Numbered from the stretch's first letter, positions 25,307 through 40,300 are shown. The stretch: 64,000 nucleotides of DNA from Arenicola marina (GCA_964019135.1 OZ025257.1:40813798-40877797); one strand, 5' to 3'. Made by a program: numbers and translations. Notes: generated by a model from the letters alone, not told the origin.

Positions 25307-28300
25307 ATGGACCGATATTTTATCTGTATATCCCCACGTGCGTCTCGTGGTAAGTTTCCAACAAAAGGTGCAAAACTCCAAAGCTAGGAACTGGGAAAGT
25401 GCATGCCAGTCAACCAAAAAGTGTCACGACAGAACTTGTCAGAAGGATCTGAACCTGTGAACGGCCGTATGGGTTAGGGTGGGTGTAGCCCCATGTGACG
25501 TTGTTGGGAAACAACGCCACATGTCCAGTCTATCAAATCCTGTACGGCATTTTACAAACACGCGTGGCGAGAAGCGGTGCTGATGGCGAGAACTTTTTGG
25601 GGTATGGCAATAGTTTCTAAAAGTATGCATCTTACAACTTATCTTGTTATTTTGGTTGAAGTCTCCGTGATTACGACGACCTCGTCTGTTGATTTTTCGA
25701 AGCAGCGGACAACTCAGTTCTGTCCGCCGCCTTGCCCACCCAGTGCAGAAACTGCGCATGCGTGCATGTCGTTAAAACCGCACCATTCGCTTGGTAGCGC
25801 TTCATACACGCAGCCATTGACACGCAATAAGCGAAACGCCACCTGGCGAAAGCCGCTGGTGAAGAATGACCAAACACGAAATGCCGCAGTAAACAACAAG
25901 AAAGTCTCATTTCAACCGACTTGATAGTAATGCGATACTTTGTGAGTTCATATGCATGTGGGTTTTGTGGTAAATATGAAGTTTAGGTATCAGAGTACAA
26001 AATTACTAGGGTTTGATGGATCGTGCGGTTAACAACACTTAGTCGCCCACAAAAGCTAATCTTACACCCTCATTTTGTATATGAGGACATGAGACTGTTG
26101 TGTGTAGCAACAACTGTCTCATATGGGACTAGGGTGGGTGGGGTTTCCGTCTATAGGGGTGGGCGGGGGGACAGGGTGGCGATGAGGGGAGGGGTGTGTG
26201 AAACCCACAGCCAGGTCGATTGACTGGTCACGAGCTGGGGGTGGAGGCAGGGGTTTAGATTAGCCGGCTGTGTGCAATGATGTCTTAAGGCATTTTTGAT
26301 AACAACTTGACCAGAAAAAGGCATTACCATCATTCATCATGTTTCAATACTTTACAAGAATAAGTTATGGGGATCGTTATCTGTACAACTTCTTGTTCAA
26401 TTCAATTTGATTTTCTACTGACAATTCCAAGCCCTACCTATATCATATATGATCAGTTTTCAACTATTTATAAATAACTCAGATAACTTTTCTCTGTGAT
26501 ATGTTATAGATATTTACAAGTCATACAGCATGACTAGGGAGTGGCGAAATTTGGTATCATTAAAATTGCACAGTGTTGCTTTCTCACATCAGTGATTTTT
26601 AGAGTGATCGCGACAAATTCGTGGAAAATATGCGCCGAAACGTGAATCCACAGCATTTATGACTGACATTAGGGGGTGGCGAGGCCATACAGTCATTATG
26701 GTAATACAGCCATTCTGTCTATATATAGAAGCGGGCTTGCCTGGAGATACTTGCGCCGAACACTACAGATACTATACCGTACAACCGTCTCATATCCGCA
26801 GTCAGTCAGTTGGTGTAGGATTTGTTTGCATGGGTGACAAGGTGTTAACGGTATAACCCATCAAACTAAAAACCATCACCATCTTCTCCCAAATGCCATG
26901 TGCTGTTGGGAACGTACAATCTTCATGGAAAATGGATGTGCAAGCACCCAATCCAGTAAAAGAATTATCTGGTGGTATACTTATATGATATATGTGTATA
27001 CGGTTTACATACATTAGGGCTGGGCTCGCGTTAGCATTCGCCAATAGCCGTTTGGCAAGAAAATTCAGGATTTGGCGATAAGAACTTCCAGGACACTCGC
27101 CAAAATGGCGAATATAAAATTTCAACTACAAACACATTTTTATTCATGTATTTTTCCACGGAATTAGCCGAATTGGCTAATGAAAAAAATATCCTAGCGC
27201 GAGCCCAGCTTAGGGATATACCCAAGTTACTAAATAAATGCTTCCATTGTCACTGTCACTGAGTCAGGTATCACACGCAGACAGTACAGTCTGTGTGACT
27301 ACCATCTGGATGTATCAGTACCTGACTTTAGTGTAGTCTTTGGTGTGAAATGTAGTGCAGTTATATCCCGGTTGGGGAGGCCTAGTTTTATAGATATAGC
27401 CATGCTACCATGGCTGCATGGTTATTAGTTCTATAGATGTATTGCTATCTGCTTTGATATGGATCCAGTCACAGAATGAGCTGTTGGCAGTATCTACTAA
27501 AACTGCAAGCAACCTGTTGTGTAATATTGTTCAGCAACTGGACTCATATGTTACATCTATGTAACTACTGGCAGTATAGCTACAGCAGCTTGATTGCAGA
27601 AGTGTCCAGCATAAGGGTGTGGTTTGTAAGTACAGTAGGTAAGTGTTTAGCTTCAGGGAAGGGTGTGAGGGTTGTGGTGGGCAGGTAGATGGTGGACAGA
27701 GTCAGGCCTGCAAGGTGTGAATTACTTATGGGTAAGACTATCTAGGCTTCTGTGTCTGGCTTTAGCAGAGTCAATTGTGATTACCAGGTAGTTATTATGG
27801 TTATTGTCAGGTATAGCAGGACTCACCAGACTTCTATCCCATGCACCCCAGACAGGCCTGGTGAGGCAGCATAATGGGAAGTTGAGGATGTATATAATGA
27901 AGCATTTGTATTAGGTTTTTTCTAGGATTCTAAGACTTCAGGCATTGCACTCTTGACCAATCAAGTCTTATGTTAACTTCACCACTGACCATTTAATGGA
28001 GAGTGCATCCTTAGATATTACCCATTATTTAACCTCCTCCCCCACAGCCTCATCGTATCAAAGTTTCTTATTAAGGGAAGATCTTAAGTACATATATTTT
28101 GTATACTTTAAACTTTTGGTTCTTTTGTACCAGTAATTAAAAATTATTACTTATCAGGTGAGTGAACATATGATCTGCTTGATACCCCAACCATCTATTT
28201 TATTGAACCAGGTCAAATGGCTGTGCAGGACTTCAACTGCAAAGGCTACCCACAATATGAGGGATGTCAACCTGTTCAGCTTACCACAGTTCAGAAAACG

Positions 28301-31300
28301 CATGCAGCTCTATTGTGTATTGGTGGAGAAGACTTGGCAATTACGGTATTTCTATTTTGATCTTAACCTGTAGACTTAAAGTTAATTAATCTTATGATAT
28401 CCCGTTCAATGTTGAGCATTAATAGCATTGTTATGGAAGCAATTTTTATAAATGTATATCTGAAGTGTTATTTAAGTCTAGATTTCATAAATAATTAAAA
28501 AAGAAAACTTACCTGACTTAAAATTTATTGTAATTTATTGATGATTTATGGAGTATATGAAATACTTGCTATTATCAGGCTGATGAATCCAATTCAATAT
28601 CATGGACTGATATTTCTGAGGGCAATGAAGCAGAGATATGCAATGCAGTGTACTGCGGGATAAGCAGGTGTGGAGATTTTGACAACATTAATATTATGTT
28701 TGCAATTGTGTGTACTTGGCATAGATCTATGTCAATTACATGATTACATTAAATGCTTTCAACAGCATACCAGATTGATTTAACAATACATGCATACTTG
28801 TTTGCTTTGATATCATGCCACCAGCAATGCCAGTAGAATGCAATAGCTACACTGGAGCCCTGAACAAGACTCGATCATTTTTATCAGGAAAACTATGTAA
28901 CTTCCATAATGTATATATACATGTACAAACACATACTACCCCTAATTATGCAACTCCTGAAGACTCTGGTTACCTTTACATGCATTTATTTATATTTCAG
29001 TGACCATACTGTCTCCATGGCCTCCTGCCTTCATGAACTGGCAGACAGCTTACCTTTTATTGGTATGTTCATAGAATTTTTTTACATGAGATTGAGTGAA
29101 TGAATGTCATCAATTGTGTCACCACAATAACCACTTTTTGTGATAGTCAGTGTATTGTTTTACCCTAGACTAGCCCTACCCAGCTTTTTCTGTTGTTTAG
29201 CCTATAGCATTATGTCTGTGCAACTTTTTTTACTGCATGAATTGACAGGTGCGACAGTTGATGTCTTGTGGATTGCTGAAGAGAACACGTTGCAAGAAAT
29301 TGGGTTAGTGCAACAAAAATAATTTGATTGATGAATAAAGGGAAAAAAGATTCAATAACATAATTCTTGGAGCTGTATAATAGATCTAGAGTCTATACGC
29401 ATAAATTGAGAAGTTAATATGTCAATACAATGCAGTACAAGATACAGTATGTGTACTATGGTAACTATACTATGGTATACTATGGTAAATGTACCATGGT
29501 ATACTATGGTAAATGTACCATAGTATATTATGGTAAATGTACCATGGTATACTATGCTAAATGTACCATGGTATATTATGATAAATGTACCATGATACAA
29601 TAAGCACACTATTTGAAATGGTATACCATAGTACCTTTACCATGGTACATTTACCCTAGTAAACTTTCATATGGGGAAATCTGTGTTTTGCTTTTTCAAG
29701 CGACAACTTGGAGCTGTTCGGGGCACTGAAGAGGTTGGTAGAGTGGAATGCGGCCGCCATCACTTACCACGTGACCAGTGGCGAGCAGGCGCAGAGCCGT
29801 ACTCTCCAGTCATGGGTCGACGTCCTGCGAGCACGTGTTGTCGCTGCCACGTGGTCCGCTAAGCAGCCCTCTGATTGGCCACCGCTGTGGAGAGGACACG
29901 TGGCGATGGCAGGAAATGAGGTACCGTACGGGTTAACACGTGAAAATCATTCCAACATGTCCACTCTTCTTGGAGGAAATTTGTACTTATCTTGATAGGA
30001 TTCTAGAAGGATAACAATCCTAATACCGGGCGATGCACGCTGTCGCCCTCGGTGCTATACTCATTTAACGCGTCGTGACCCTCTGCAATCTCCCGCCATG
30101 ATGTTGATTATCGTGGTAAATGTTAGACGTGAGCAATATGTGAGCTATGCTCAAGCAGTATTCATGAGCATACTAAATGTTGGACTTGGGCAATGTGTGA
30201 GATATATTCAAGCAATGTTCATGAGCACGGCGAAGAACGGCCCTAGTGGGCGATTTGTGTTCTATTTTATACATTTTATACACAGTCGGGACTTCGTGTC
30301 TCAATTCTTTGAGTCTTATATATAGTCTCTCGCAATCGTGAACAGATCAGTTATTTGTCCAGGTCCATTGAAAGCCGCGATGCACGTAGCCTATCGGACA
30401 GATGCTTTGACGCAGGTTCCATGCAAAGAGACGAACATGTGCATTAAGGTATCTGAGTCGGCGTGTATTTATTATCACGTCATCTTCTGGAGTCCTTGTC
30501 TATGATGGCCTTATGTCCTTATCTATGATGACATTGGTGTGGGACCGCTGCTGACGGTGAAGGTATATTGCTGACAGAATATGAAGGCCACACGTCTCTG
30601 CGGGTTCGAGTTGCACGGCGTCGCCGCCAGGGAGGACGCTATTGGCGTCCACGTGGGCCCCGTGGTTCAAGACGGAAGAGAATGGAAACCGATGCCTCCA
30701 CCCGCCGACCCGGACGTCTACAGTCACGTGAGTTCGTGTCATCAATGTCCTAATTTTTATGGTCCCGGATTGGTTCATGTCGCCTCCGTAGCTCCGTTTA
30801 TAAAGCGCTTGAGCTTCAGACGAACCGATCCTGGTTTGATTCTGCATCTGGCGGTGGGGCCACTATCACTGATCTCATTGTGGGGGTGGGGCCACTATCA
30901 CTGATCTCATTGCGGGGGTGGGGCCACTATCACTGATCTCATTGTGGGGGTGGGGCCACTATCACTGATCTCATTGTGGGGGTGGGGCCGTCTTCATCCA
31001 ATGTCCAGAAGAGTCCATGGCTTTCTCTGTTGAATCATCAAATTTGAACATTTATTGCACCGCTCTGCCAGATGGTTGGTTGGTTACTCAGGACGCTTCA
31101 ACCACTTTTGGTCATATCGCGTCAATGGGACAAGGAAGGGAGAGTGGAGCCATGTCCCCGGGGGTAACCCCCTACTCTTTACGAAGAAAGACATGGGATC
31201 TGTATTCTTCTTATATTGGCTTCTTATATTGTAGTCTTTTTGTTTGTTCCAGCTTTCCAACAGAGTTCTGTCGAGACACCTCGAGCTGCTAGCGGAGTTG

Positions 31301-34300
31301 GACATCCGTGATATCCCTGCATTCTACATCAAGAACTGTCGCTCAAAACTGTATCCTTATGCGTATCATCATCTAACTATCCAGGCACCATGTATACCAA
31401 TCAATTTACTCCTTAATTTAATTTAATTCTTTTTATTTATTACCGGCGAATGGAGCATGACATTTAAATACTACGGTAGAAAAATCATATCGTATGGACC
31501 ATGGTTCCAGCTGATAAAGTGGAAATGTCTCACTTCGCCGTTGGCTGCACCGCTCTGACATGTGCCATAGAATGATCGGACATGTCCTAGAACGATCTGA
31601 CATTTGTCAGAACGCTCTGACATTTGTCATAGAACGAGCTGACATTTGTCATAGAACGCTCTGACATGTGTCCTACAACGCTCTGATGGGTTATAGAACG
31701 CTCTGACAGATCATAGAACGCTCTGATGGGTCATAGAACGCTCTGACAGGTCATAGAATGCTCTGACAGGTCATAGAACGCTCTGACAGGTCATAGAACG
31801 CTCTGACAGGTCATAGAACGCATGTGTCAGAATACTGTAAAATGCCGCAAAACGCTCTGACAAGTGTCATTGAACGCTCTGTAGAATGCCACAGAGAGGT
31901 GTCACAGAAAAACAACGTGGACTCCTTGACACCAGCCAGCGTCATCCCGACGGAGAGTAGACTGGTGAAGCGGTCCAGAGCCTTCCTGACACACCTAGAG
32001 GACCACCCCTGGGTCAGTGGCACGGGCCAAGCCTAGCGCCACGGCCGCTGTTGTCGTGTTGCTGTTATTGTGGTTCTGTTCTAACTATAGACGGTGATAA
32101 AATGCTTCATTTTGTTCAATGGTTTATGATGGCAAGCCGGTTAGAAAACAAGAATATCTGAATATCTTAAGGAAAATTGCTAATCAATGCCTAGTACAAG
32201 ACAAGCTATAGGATTGTAATATGAGTATTGCCCTTATAATATGGTTATTACTGTTGTAATATGATCATTACTGTTGTAATATGATCATTAATGTTGTAAT
32301 ATGATCATTACTGTTGTAATATGATCATTACTGTTGTAAGGTAGTTGTTACCTTATAACTTGGTTCTTACTGCTATAAGTTTGTGGTTACTGTAGTTATG
32401 TTGAACATACTTGTGACTCTCATTGCCTCTCCCTTGCACGTCACAGTTGGGGTACCTGGTGCGACTCGACTACGGCAGTGCCTGGTCTCTGGTCGAAAAC
32501 GAGGCTCTGGTGAAGGACAAGGAGAGTCAGGAGCTGAAGGGATGGGACGACCTGGTCAGCCAAGATGTCTCCAACATACTGAGTACGTCTATCTAATGGG
32601 CATTACACTGGTCGCCAACATACCGAGTACGTCTATCTAATGGGTTCTACACTGGTCGCCAACATACTGAGTACGTCTATCTAATGGGTTCTACACTGGT
32701 CGCCAACATACTGAGTACGTCTATCTAATGGGTTCTACACTGGTCGCCAACATACTGAGTACGTCTATCTAATGGGTTCTACACTGGTCGCCAACATACT
32801 GAGTACGTCTATCTAATGGGTTCTACACTGGTCGCCAACATACTGAGTACGTCTATCTAATGGGTTCTACACTGGTCGCCAACATACTGAGTGCGTCTAT
32901 CTAATGGGTTCTACACTGGTCGCCAACATACTGAGTACGTCTATCTAATTGGTTCTACGCTGGTCTCCAACATACTGAGTACGTCTATCTAATGGGTTCT
33001 ACACTGGTCGCCAACATACTGAGTACGTCTATCTAATGGGTTCTACACTGGTCGCCAACATACTGATTACGTCTATCTAATGGGTTCTACACTGGTCGCC
33101 AACATACTGAGTACGTCTATCTAATGGGTTCTACACTGGTCGCCAACATACTGAGTACGTCTATCTAATGGGTTCTACACTATGGTCTCCAACATACTGA
33201 GTACGTCTATCTAATGGGTTCTACACTGGTCGCCAACATACTGAGTACGTCTATCTAATGGGTTCTACACTGGTCGCCAACATACTGAGTACGTCTATCT
33301 AATGGGTTCTACGCTGGTCTCCAACATACTGAGTACGTCTATCTAATGGGTTCTACACTGGTCGCCAACATACTGAGTACGTCTATCTAATGGGTTCTAC
33401 ACTGGTCGCCAACATACTGAGTACGTCTGTCTAATGGGTTCTACACTGGTCGCCAACATACTGAGTACGTCTATCTAATGGGTTCTACACTATGCTCTCC
33501 AACATACTGAGTACGTCTATCTAATGGGTTCTACACTGATCGCCAACATACTGAGTACGTCTATCTAATGGGTTCTACACTGTGGTCGCCAACATACTGA
33601 GTACGTCTATCCAATGGGTTCTACACTGGTCGCCAACATACTTAGTGCGTCTATCTAATGGGTTCTACACTGGTCGCCAACATACCGAGTACGTCTATCT
33701 AATGGGTTCTACACTGGTCGCCAACATACTGAGTACGTCTATCTAATGGGTTCTACACTGTGGTCTCCAGCATACCGAGTAGGTCTATCTAATGGGTTCT
33801 ACTCTGTGGTCGTCAACATATTGAGTACCCCATGAACCACTCCCGTATAAAATATGTTCCAATGAATAGATTTTGATGGATTATGGATTTGATATTCACA
33901 TATGCCTAAGGAATGAGGAAAAACAAGTAATATTACTATTGCAATTTGTTTCGAGTTCATTCCTGATTTAGCACTGGCTGCCCGGACTATTATATACCGC
34001 CAGGTATGTCTCCTTCCAGACTGTCCCTTTGAAGGCGAGATGAAGGGGGACTTGGGTCAGTATCTCTTCCTGCTCTGTTCGCCCTCCTGTCCCATGGCGG
34101 CCGGTCTGTCCGGGGACGCCGGCGGCCCCGACCCCCTCACCTACTGCTGGGCCTTCGCCGTACGCCAGCCACATGAGATCAGTGGCGCCCCCTTGCTGGA
34201 GACACTGGGCGCGGCGCATGCGCCGTCGACAGCCCATGAGGGGGACAGTGAGGAGCCCGTCGTAGACGATCTGCCGGAGCTGTTGCCCGCGGAGCTGTCC

Positions 34301-37300
34301 GCTCTGATCAGGAGCGTTGAGGACGCGCAGCTGGGAGCGTTACGCGATTGGATCGGTGAGGATTTTGTAAATGTAACTGTAACAGTGTAATTGTAATTGT
34401 GTTTTTTTTTATCGTAACTTGTACTTGTAATTGTGTTTATTTTAATCGTAACTTGTACTTGTAATTGTGTTTATTTTAATCGTAACTTGTACTTGTAATT
34501 GAGTTTATTTTAATCGTAACTTGTACTTGTAATTGTGTTTATTTTAATCGTAACTTGTACTTGTAATTGTGTTTATTTAATCGTAACTTGTACTTGTAAT
34601 TGTGTTTATTTTAATCATAACTTGTACTTGTAATTGAGTTTATTTTAATCGTAACTTGTACTTGAGTTTATTTGAATCGTAGCTTGTAATAGCCGTGTAG
34701 GACTTGGAGTGGTGTTGAGTTAAAGAACCCATGAGAGCGTTGATACTACGTGACGGGTCTGGAAAGATCTGCATTCAGACATACGGGAAGACCAGACCGT
34801 TTATTTTTCTTATTTTGACAATAACTAGAGTTGGTTTAAGGATGTCCCACCTATCAAATTTGTTGGTGAATTGAATTCGTAATAATATGTCTTTATTTTA
34901 AGTGTTACAATCTATTACATGAGAAGAAATTTGACCAGAGAAGCCTTATATCCCACTGGAATTGAATGTGTCACGAACACCTTTAACACTTACATAACAC
35001 GAATCACATTTAATATCACAGAATTGTTAATGTGGGTTGTACTTGTGTTTGCTGCACCATCGTTACAGTAAGCTTATGAAATGATCTGTCCATTATTGTG
35101 AGTGTAACATACACGTGTAGCGTCGTATCCCCCACAGCGGGCAGAGAGGCCGGCGAGCAGCCAGCCCAGATCACTGCCGAGGAGCTATCGTCTCTACTGC
35201 AGCGCGCCAGGCGGCAGTGTCTGGAAACAATACAGCTGCATTCCACCACGTCCCGACCACGTGGCACGTGTACTGGGACCGCTGGAAAACAACAAATACA
35301 GGGTAAAATCCCAACACGTGTTAGACGGAAAATAAAATCAAAGTCGTCGTACCCACGACCTGTTGATCTGCGGCTCAGCCTGCTTACCAACTGAGCTAGG
35401 GTGGTCTTTTTTCCGTATTATCCACGATACTTGTCTATTTTGTTTCAAATTAATAATTTCCGATGTTTGTTTTATTTTAGTGTATGGCTTGTTGAAGTTT
35501 AGTTTTTTTCATTTACGTGTAAATAATAGGTTACCTCGCGATTATAAATCATAAAATTGTGACATGCTTTACATTAAGGAGAATGCCAAGTTTCACAATT
35601 TGCCCTGTTTTACAGCACTGTTGATAAATTATGCAATAATTTACATGAACGGTGATCATAGTTATAATGTCCTGATTCACTTTAACTAATATCGAGATGC
35701 CCTGCTTTTCCTTGTGACTTACCAGACCTGGATCCCCTCACCCTCCCCGAGAGACTCGCCCTGATACACCGCTGTAACAGAAACGGCGCCAAACTGACGC
35801 GCTACAAGTCCAGCGATAATCTCGCCGGCCTCTCGCCTCCTGCACGGGGCTTTGGTGCGTAGCTTGACATTCCGAGACTGACTAAATATATGGCTGCCAC
35901 AGAACATCGACAGACGATCATACAGAAGATACAGCTCTCGAATTACCTGATTTTTGTTTATTTAATACGTGTCATACTTAAAAAATTGCTCAAAAGCTCA
36001 ACAAACCTGCCATGTGATATGTTAGGATTGCTCTATGACCAAAGAGAAATCTTCGGCTGAAATAAAAGAACACGGTTTATCTTTCACGTATGATGAGACG
36101 GGCCATTTTACTTGAGTTACTTACCTCACGACCTCCAGGACAGTATGTGCCCTCCTGGAGCCAATGTGCCAAGTCTAGTCCTTCGTAAACCCTAGATATA
36201 CTGCTATTTAATAGCTGCTCGTATGCTCGGTGATCACCTAGTTTGTATTTGTATTTATCATCATTAATATTTTTGTTATTTTTACATTTATATTATATAT
36301 CAATTTTAATTTTGTTAATAATTGTGTTTTTTATTAATTAATATAATTTATCAATATTTATATTTTACTCCAAATATTTATATTTGATTATTAAATATAT
36401 GTTATTATTATTATTATTATTTATATGGTATTATGTAGGTGATTTAAATCCAAAACAAATGACACATTCCAACGTCGCTGATAGCAAAGACCCAACATGT
36501 GTATTGTGAATGTCATCTCTGAAGGCTGGGTATGTTTCCAGTGTTAACGTTAGACGCCGTCCAGTTCTTGAAATACTTTAACCGGGACGGGACGCCGCGA
36601 ACCTCAACCGTCGTGCCTATTAAGGTCAGTAAGTGAACTAAAGGAATATTGCCAACAAATCTCAATCTATACCCGATAAGTAGTCCAATCCAGCTTAATT
36701 CCAGTTTCTCATACAGCAATTTATCTCATTTGTAAATGTGTTAAAATGGAAAAACACTGTGAAAAGGAATTAAAGCGTACCGGGTATACAACCAGCTACA
36801 ATCATCTCCCGGATGCGGACTAACCAACCGAAATCACATGAAATGTTAGGTGTGTTAGCCGCTTTTGTGCGCATGAAGGCTAGACTGCGCTAAGAGACCT
36901 GGAATTAGACCAAGCGATCGTGTGTTCAAACTCCATCTGTATATGGGCCCGTTTCGTCGCGTCTTGGCAATTCAGTGACCGGGTTTAGCCCATGTGTACA
37001 TACTAGTGACCTAAACCTTTTTTTCCGAAAATTAAGCATTAGAATACCGGTATGTACCCTGGTTTACCCTTTTCCATGCAAATGTTTTCCTATATGTTTT
37101 GTTGACATCAGGGCGCAAGCAAGAACAAGTTGGCTAAGGTCAACAGCGGGGAGTTCAAGGCCACACCCTGGCCGGACTGTACCAACTACAACTACCATGA
37201 TGTCTAGTAAGTACACATCCTTAACGCCAGGCGGCGACACTGTATAGATGGACCATTGTTGTTACCAGCTCCACTGAATGAAACGAAACGATTCATTTTG

Positions 37301-40300
37301 AAACCTTTTTGACAGTTTTTTGGGAATGAAAGGGCCACTTAAAATACTCTACTCGTGTCCACTTCGAAATGGCGAAATTGTGGATATATAATGTAAGCCG
37401 GGGCCAAGGATGAATAGTATTGTAGAACCTTCGTAACCCGACAGAGCTATTCAACACGTGCCCATGGCAATATGTCGGTGAAGTGTAATAGTTTATATAT
37501 TACATACTTATCGCTCCCTTTCGTTAATCTTACTCATAGACGATGTCGCAAATCAGTTAAGATTATTCCACTGTGAGGCGCCACTGCATGTACAATGCAT
37601 TCTGGGTATTCTTTTGGTCTGTGCGAAATATCAAGATGGCGTCCTTGAATGAAGACATATTTTGCAGACAATTAAACATACAATTTGTCATCTCTGTAAA
37701 GGAATTTGAACAAGCTCAATTATGTTGAACATGACATGCCATTAACCTAGAAATATGGTATTTAACTCCGTAGAAAAAAACAGGATATCACCAAACCGCT
37801 TCCCAAAATCTTTTGCGCCACGCGTGCTTTTCCCAAATGGCGGATAAGTCATGTAGGATCAATAGCGAATTCACATGCAAATGACCCCCTGACAATTCTG
37901 TGCCATATAGTGATGAATACAGGAGTGATACCTAGATATAACTTCGCCCTCTAGTTACAACCAGAGTCAGTCGGAGGACTCGGAACGCCGGGCGGATAGA
38001 CTCAAATCGAGGCTCCAGGCCTGGGAGACCGAGTCGACGTGCTCGTACCGGAAGCCCCAGAGTCTGGCCGCCATCTTGGTCGACCCAGGCAAACCAGCGG
38101 CCGTCCAGTCCGAGGCTGCGACGGTGCCGCCCCCTAGCGACCGGGCTGGAGGTGAAGACGCCGCCTCGGCCCTGGCGGCGATTAACAACGGACGGGATGG
38201 GCGTGGCGGCATCAAACGGGCCAAAAGGTACGTGCGTGTGCTGCCTCATGCGGCGGATTGAGGTACTACACATAAGGTGACTCAGCCGGTTGCATGGAGA
38301 CCGTAATCCGTGTAGTCGCTAAATTCTAGAATTGAATTAATAGTTATTTCTGAAGTTGGATTGCGTTCTAGCGGCACCGTCATCGTGTGAGGCAATGCCA
38401 TTACAGCGTCAAGATGCTTGACTGTGAAATGATAGTTATGCATCGACTATACATATATAATTTCTTAAAAATTAAACTAAAATCTTTTTCCAAGGTTCTA
38501 CCATCCGATCGTATATAAAGGTGAATGGCTTCCTTAAAGGTGATAACTGCATATTTTGAAGTAAAACACACAAAATCCTGCACCGAAACACACAAACCAC
38601 ACACAACACGTTGACGCCGGTAGTAAATATGCAAATGACGACTTTTGTCTGTGGTGCAGGTTAAGCGCGATGAGAAAGGCTGAGACTGGCGGACAGAATG
38701 AAGCCCCACGTGGCAAACCGCCAGCAAGTGGCAAGCTGCCAGCAAGTGCCCAGGCGAAATCTGACGCGGAATCCAGGTCGCAGAGACATAAAAGGGTACG
38801 TGTCAGTGAGAGTCAGTGATTGGCTGCAGGAATCACGTGTGTCGCCCGTCAGGCCAGAGTCACGTGATCGATCCAAGGTCGAAGCGTTTGTGTTCTATTT
38901 TATTGGCGTTTATTCTTTTCCGCGATAATATGCAATCCTTCGTTTGATATATCTAATACATATATATAAGGCTGGTAGAATTATTCATGTTTTCATTCTC
39001 AAATTTCAGCATTTGCTTTTACATGTAGTTCATGTAAACAAAAATTTATTAAACATTGTGGTATGATACTTATTCATAGACAGTAAGTGCCTTTGAATCC
39101 AGATTAATATGAATGTTAGAACCCGGGGCTCGAACCACGCACCGGCCGCTTGGGCTGACCGAGCAGAGCCAGACAATAGCGAACCACGTTATCTACATGA
39201 CTGACCCCCCCCCCCCCTTATGTAATACTACTGGATATACTGCCTAGCAGAGCGTGCCAGGCAATAGCGGACCACGCTTGGGTGATCCCCTAATATAATA
39301 TTGCTCTCCATTACTGGATATACTGCCTTCGTCATGGACACCTTGGACCGGCCCGATAGCTCAGTGGGTTAGAGCGCTCGCCTTGAGTGTTCTGACCACC
39401 TGAGAGCCTAACGACACGCGGATCGTTTTTTCGCGCCCCGCTGTGGCCATGTCTGTGTGGTCGCAGGATCAAGATCCCCAGTCCTTCTTCGCAAAGAGTA
39501 GGGGGTTACCCCCGGGGGCATGGCTCCACTCTCCCTTCCTTCTGCCGTTGACGCGGTATGACGAAACGTTGTAAAAGCGTTCTGGATACACAACCAATCA
39601 ATCATGGATACCTGTTTGGCCTTGCAGAAGCTGGAGTTGATTGTGAGGGAGACCCTGCTGGAGGAGGGGGTTCAGAAGGGGGAACCCATGTTCAAGTCTT
39701 GCGCTCTCAAGCTCTATACCATCACCAAGTGTTTTGTCAAGGTAACGCGCGCCGCCGTCATCAAATACACTGCTCAAAAACAGAATCTGCTATTCACTGC
39801 AATCATGGCCTTAATTTTTTTTTATTGTTTGGTAACATTTAACATGTATCATATTATTGTCATTTTTGGTCAGTTTTTACTTTAGACCCCTTTTCTTTTT
39901 TTACTTTGGCGCACTACTGTGTTGTAGGGCTCATACATCATCAGTTACATGATATGTTTCTCAAATTCTGACAATTCTTGGTTACTTGGTTTGCCATTAC
40001 AATGCTTAAGGCCATCAAGCTATTTTGTTTTTGCAGTTTACGTTACGTCACGTCTAAGCTTTGTTGCTGACTGCAGTTAGCAAGTCCGATGAAATCAATG
40101 TTCTTGCAGCTGTTGGCATAAGATGTAATGACTTAAGAGTGTTGACAACATTTTTTTTAAATTCTGGACACGTATGATCTGGCTTATTATTGGATGCCAT
40201 GTCATAGATATTTGGTTATATATGTATTTTATGTATTTTTCTGACTTACGCAAGACAGCTATTGTCTCACACGAGATTAATGTCTGTTGTGGCTAAAAAT

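Noticed and set aside
34400-34690. Fourth donor-derived array after the MTBP exon ending at 34355
   Set aside because: The unit matches the exon-intron junction only weakly (AATCGTAAC against GATCGGTGAG), and the array starts about 45 bp inside the intron.
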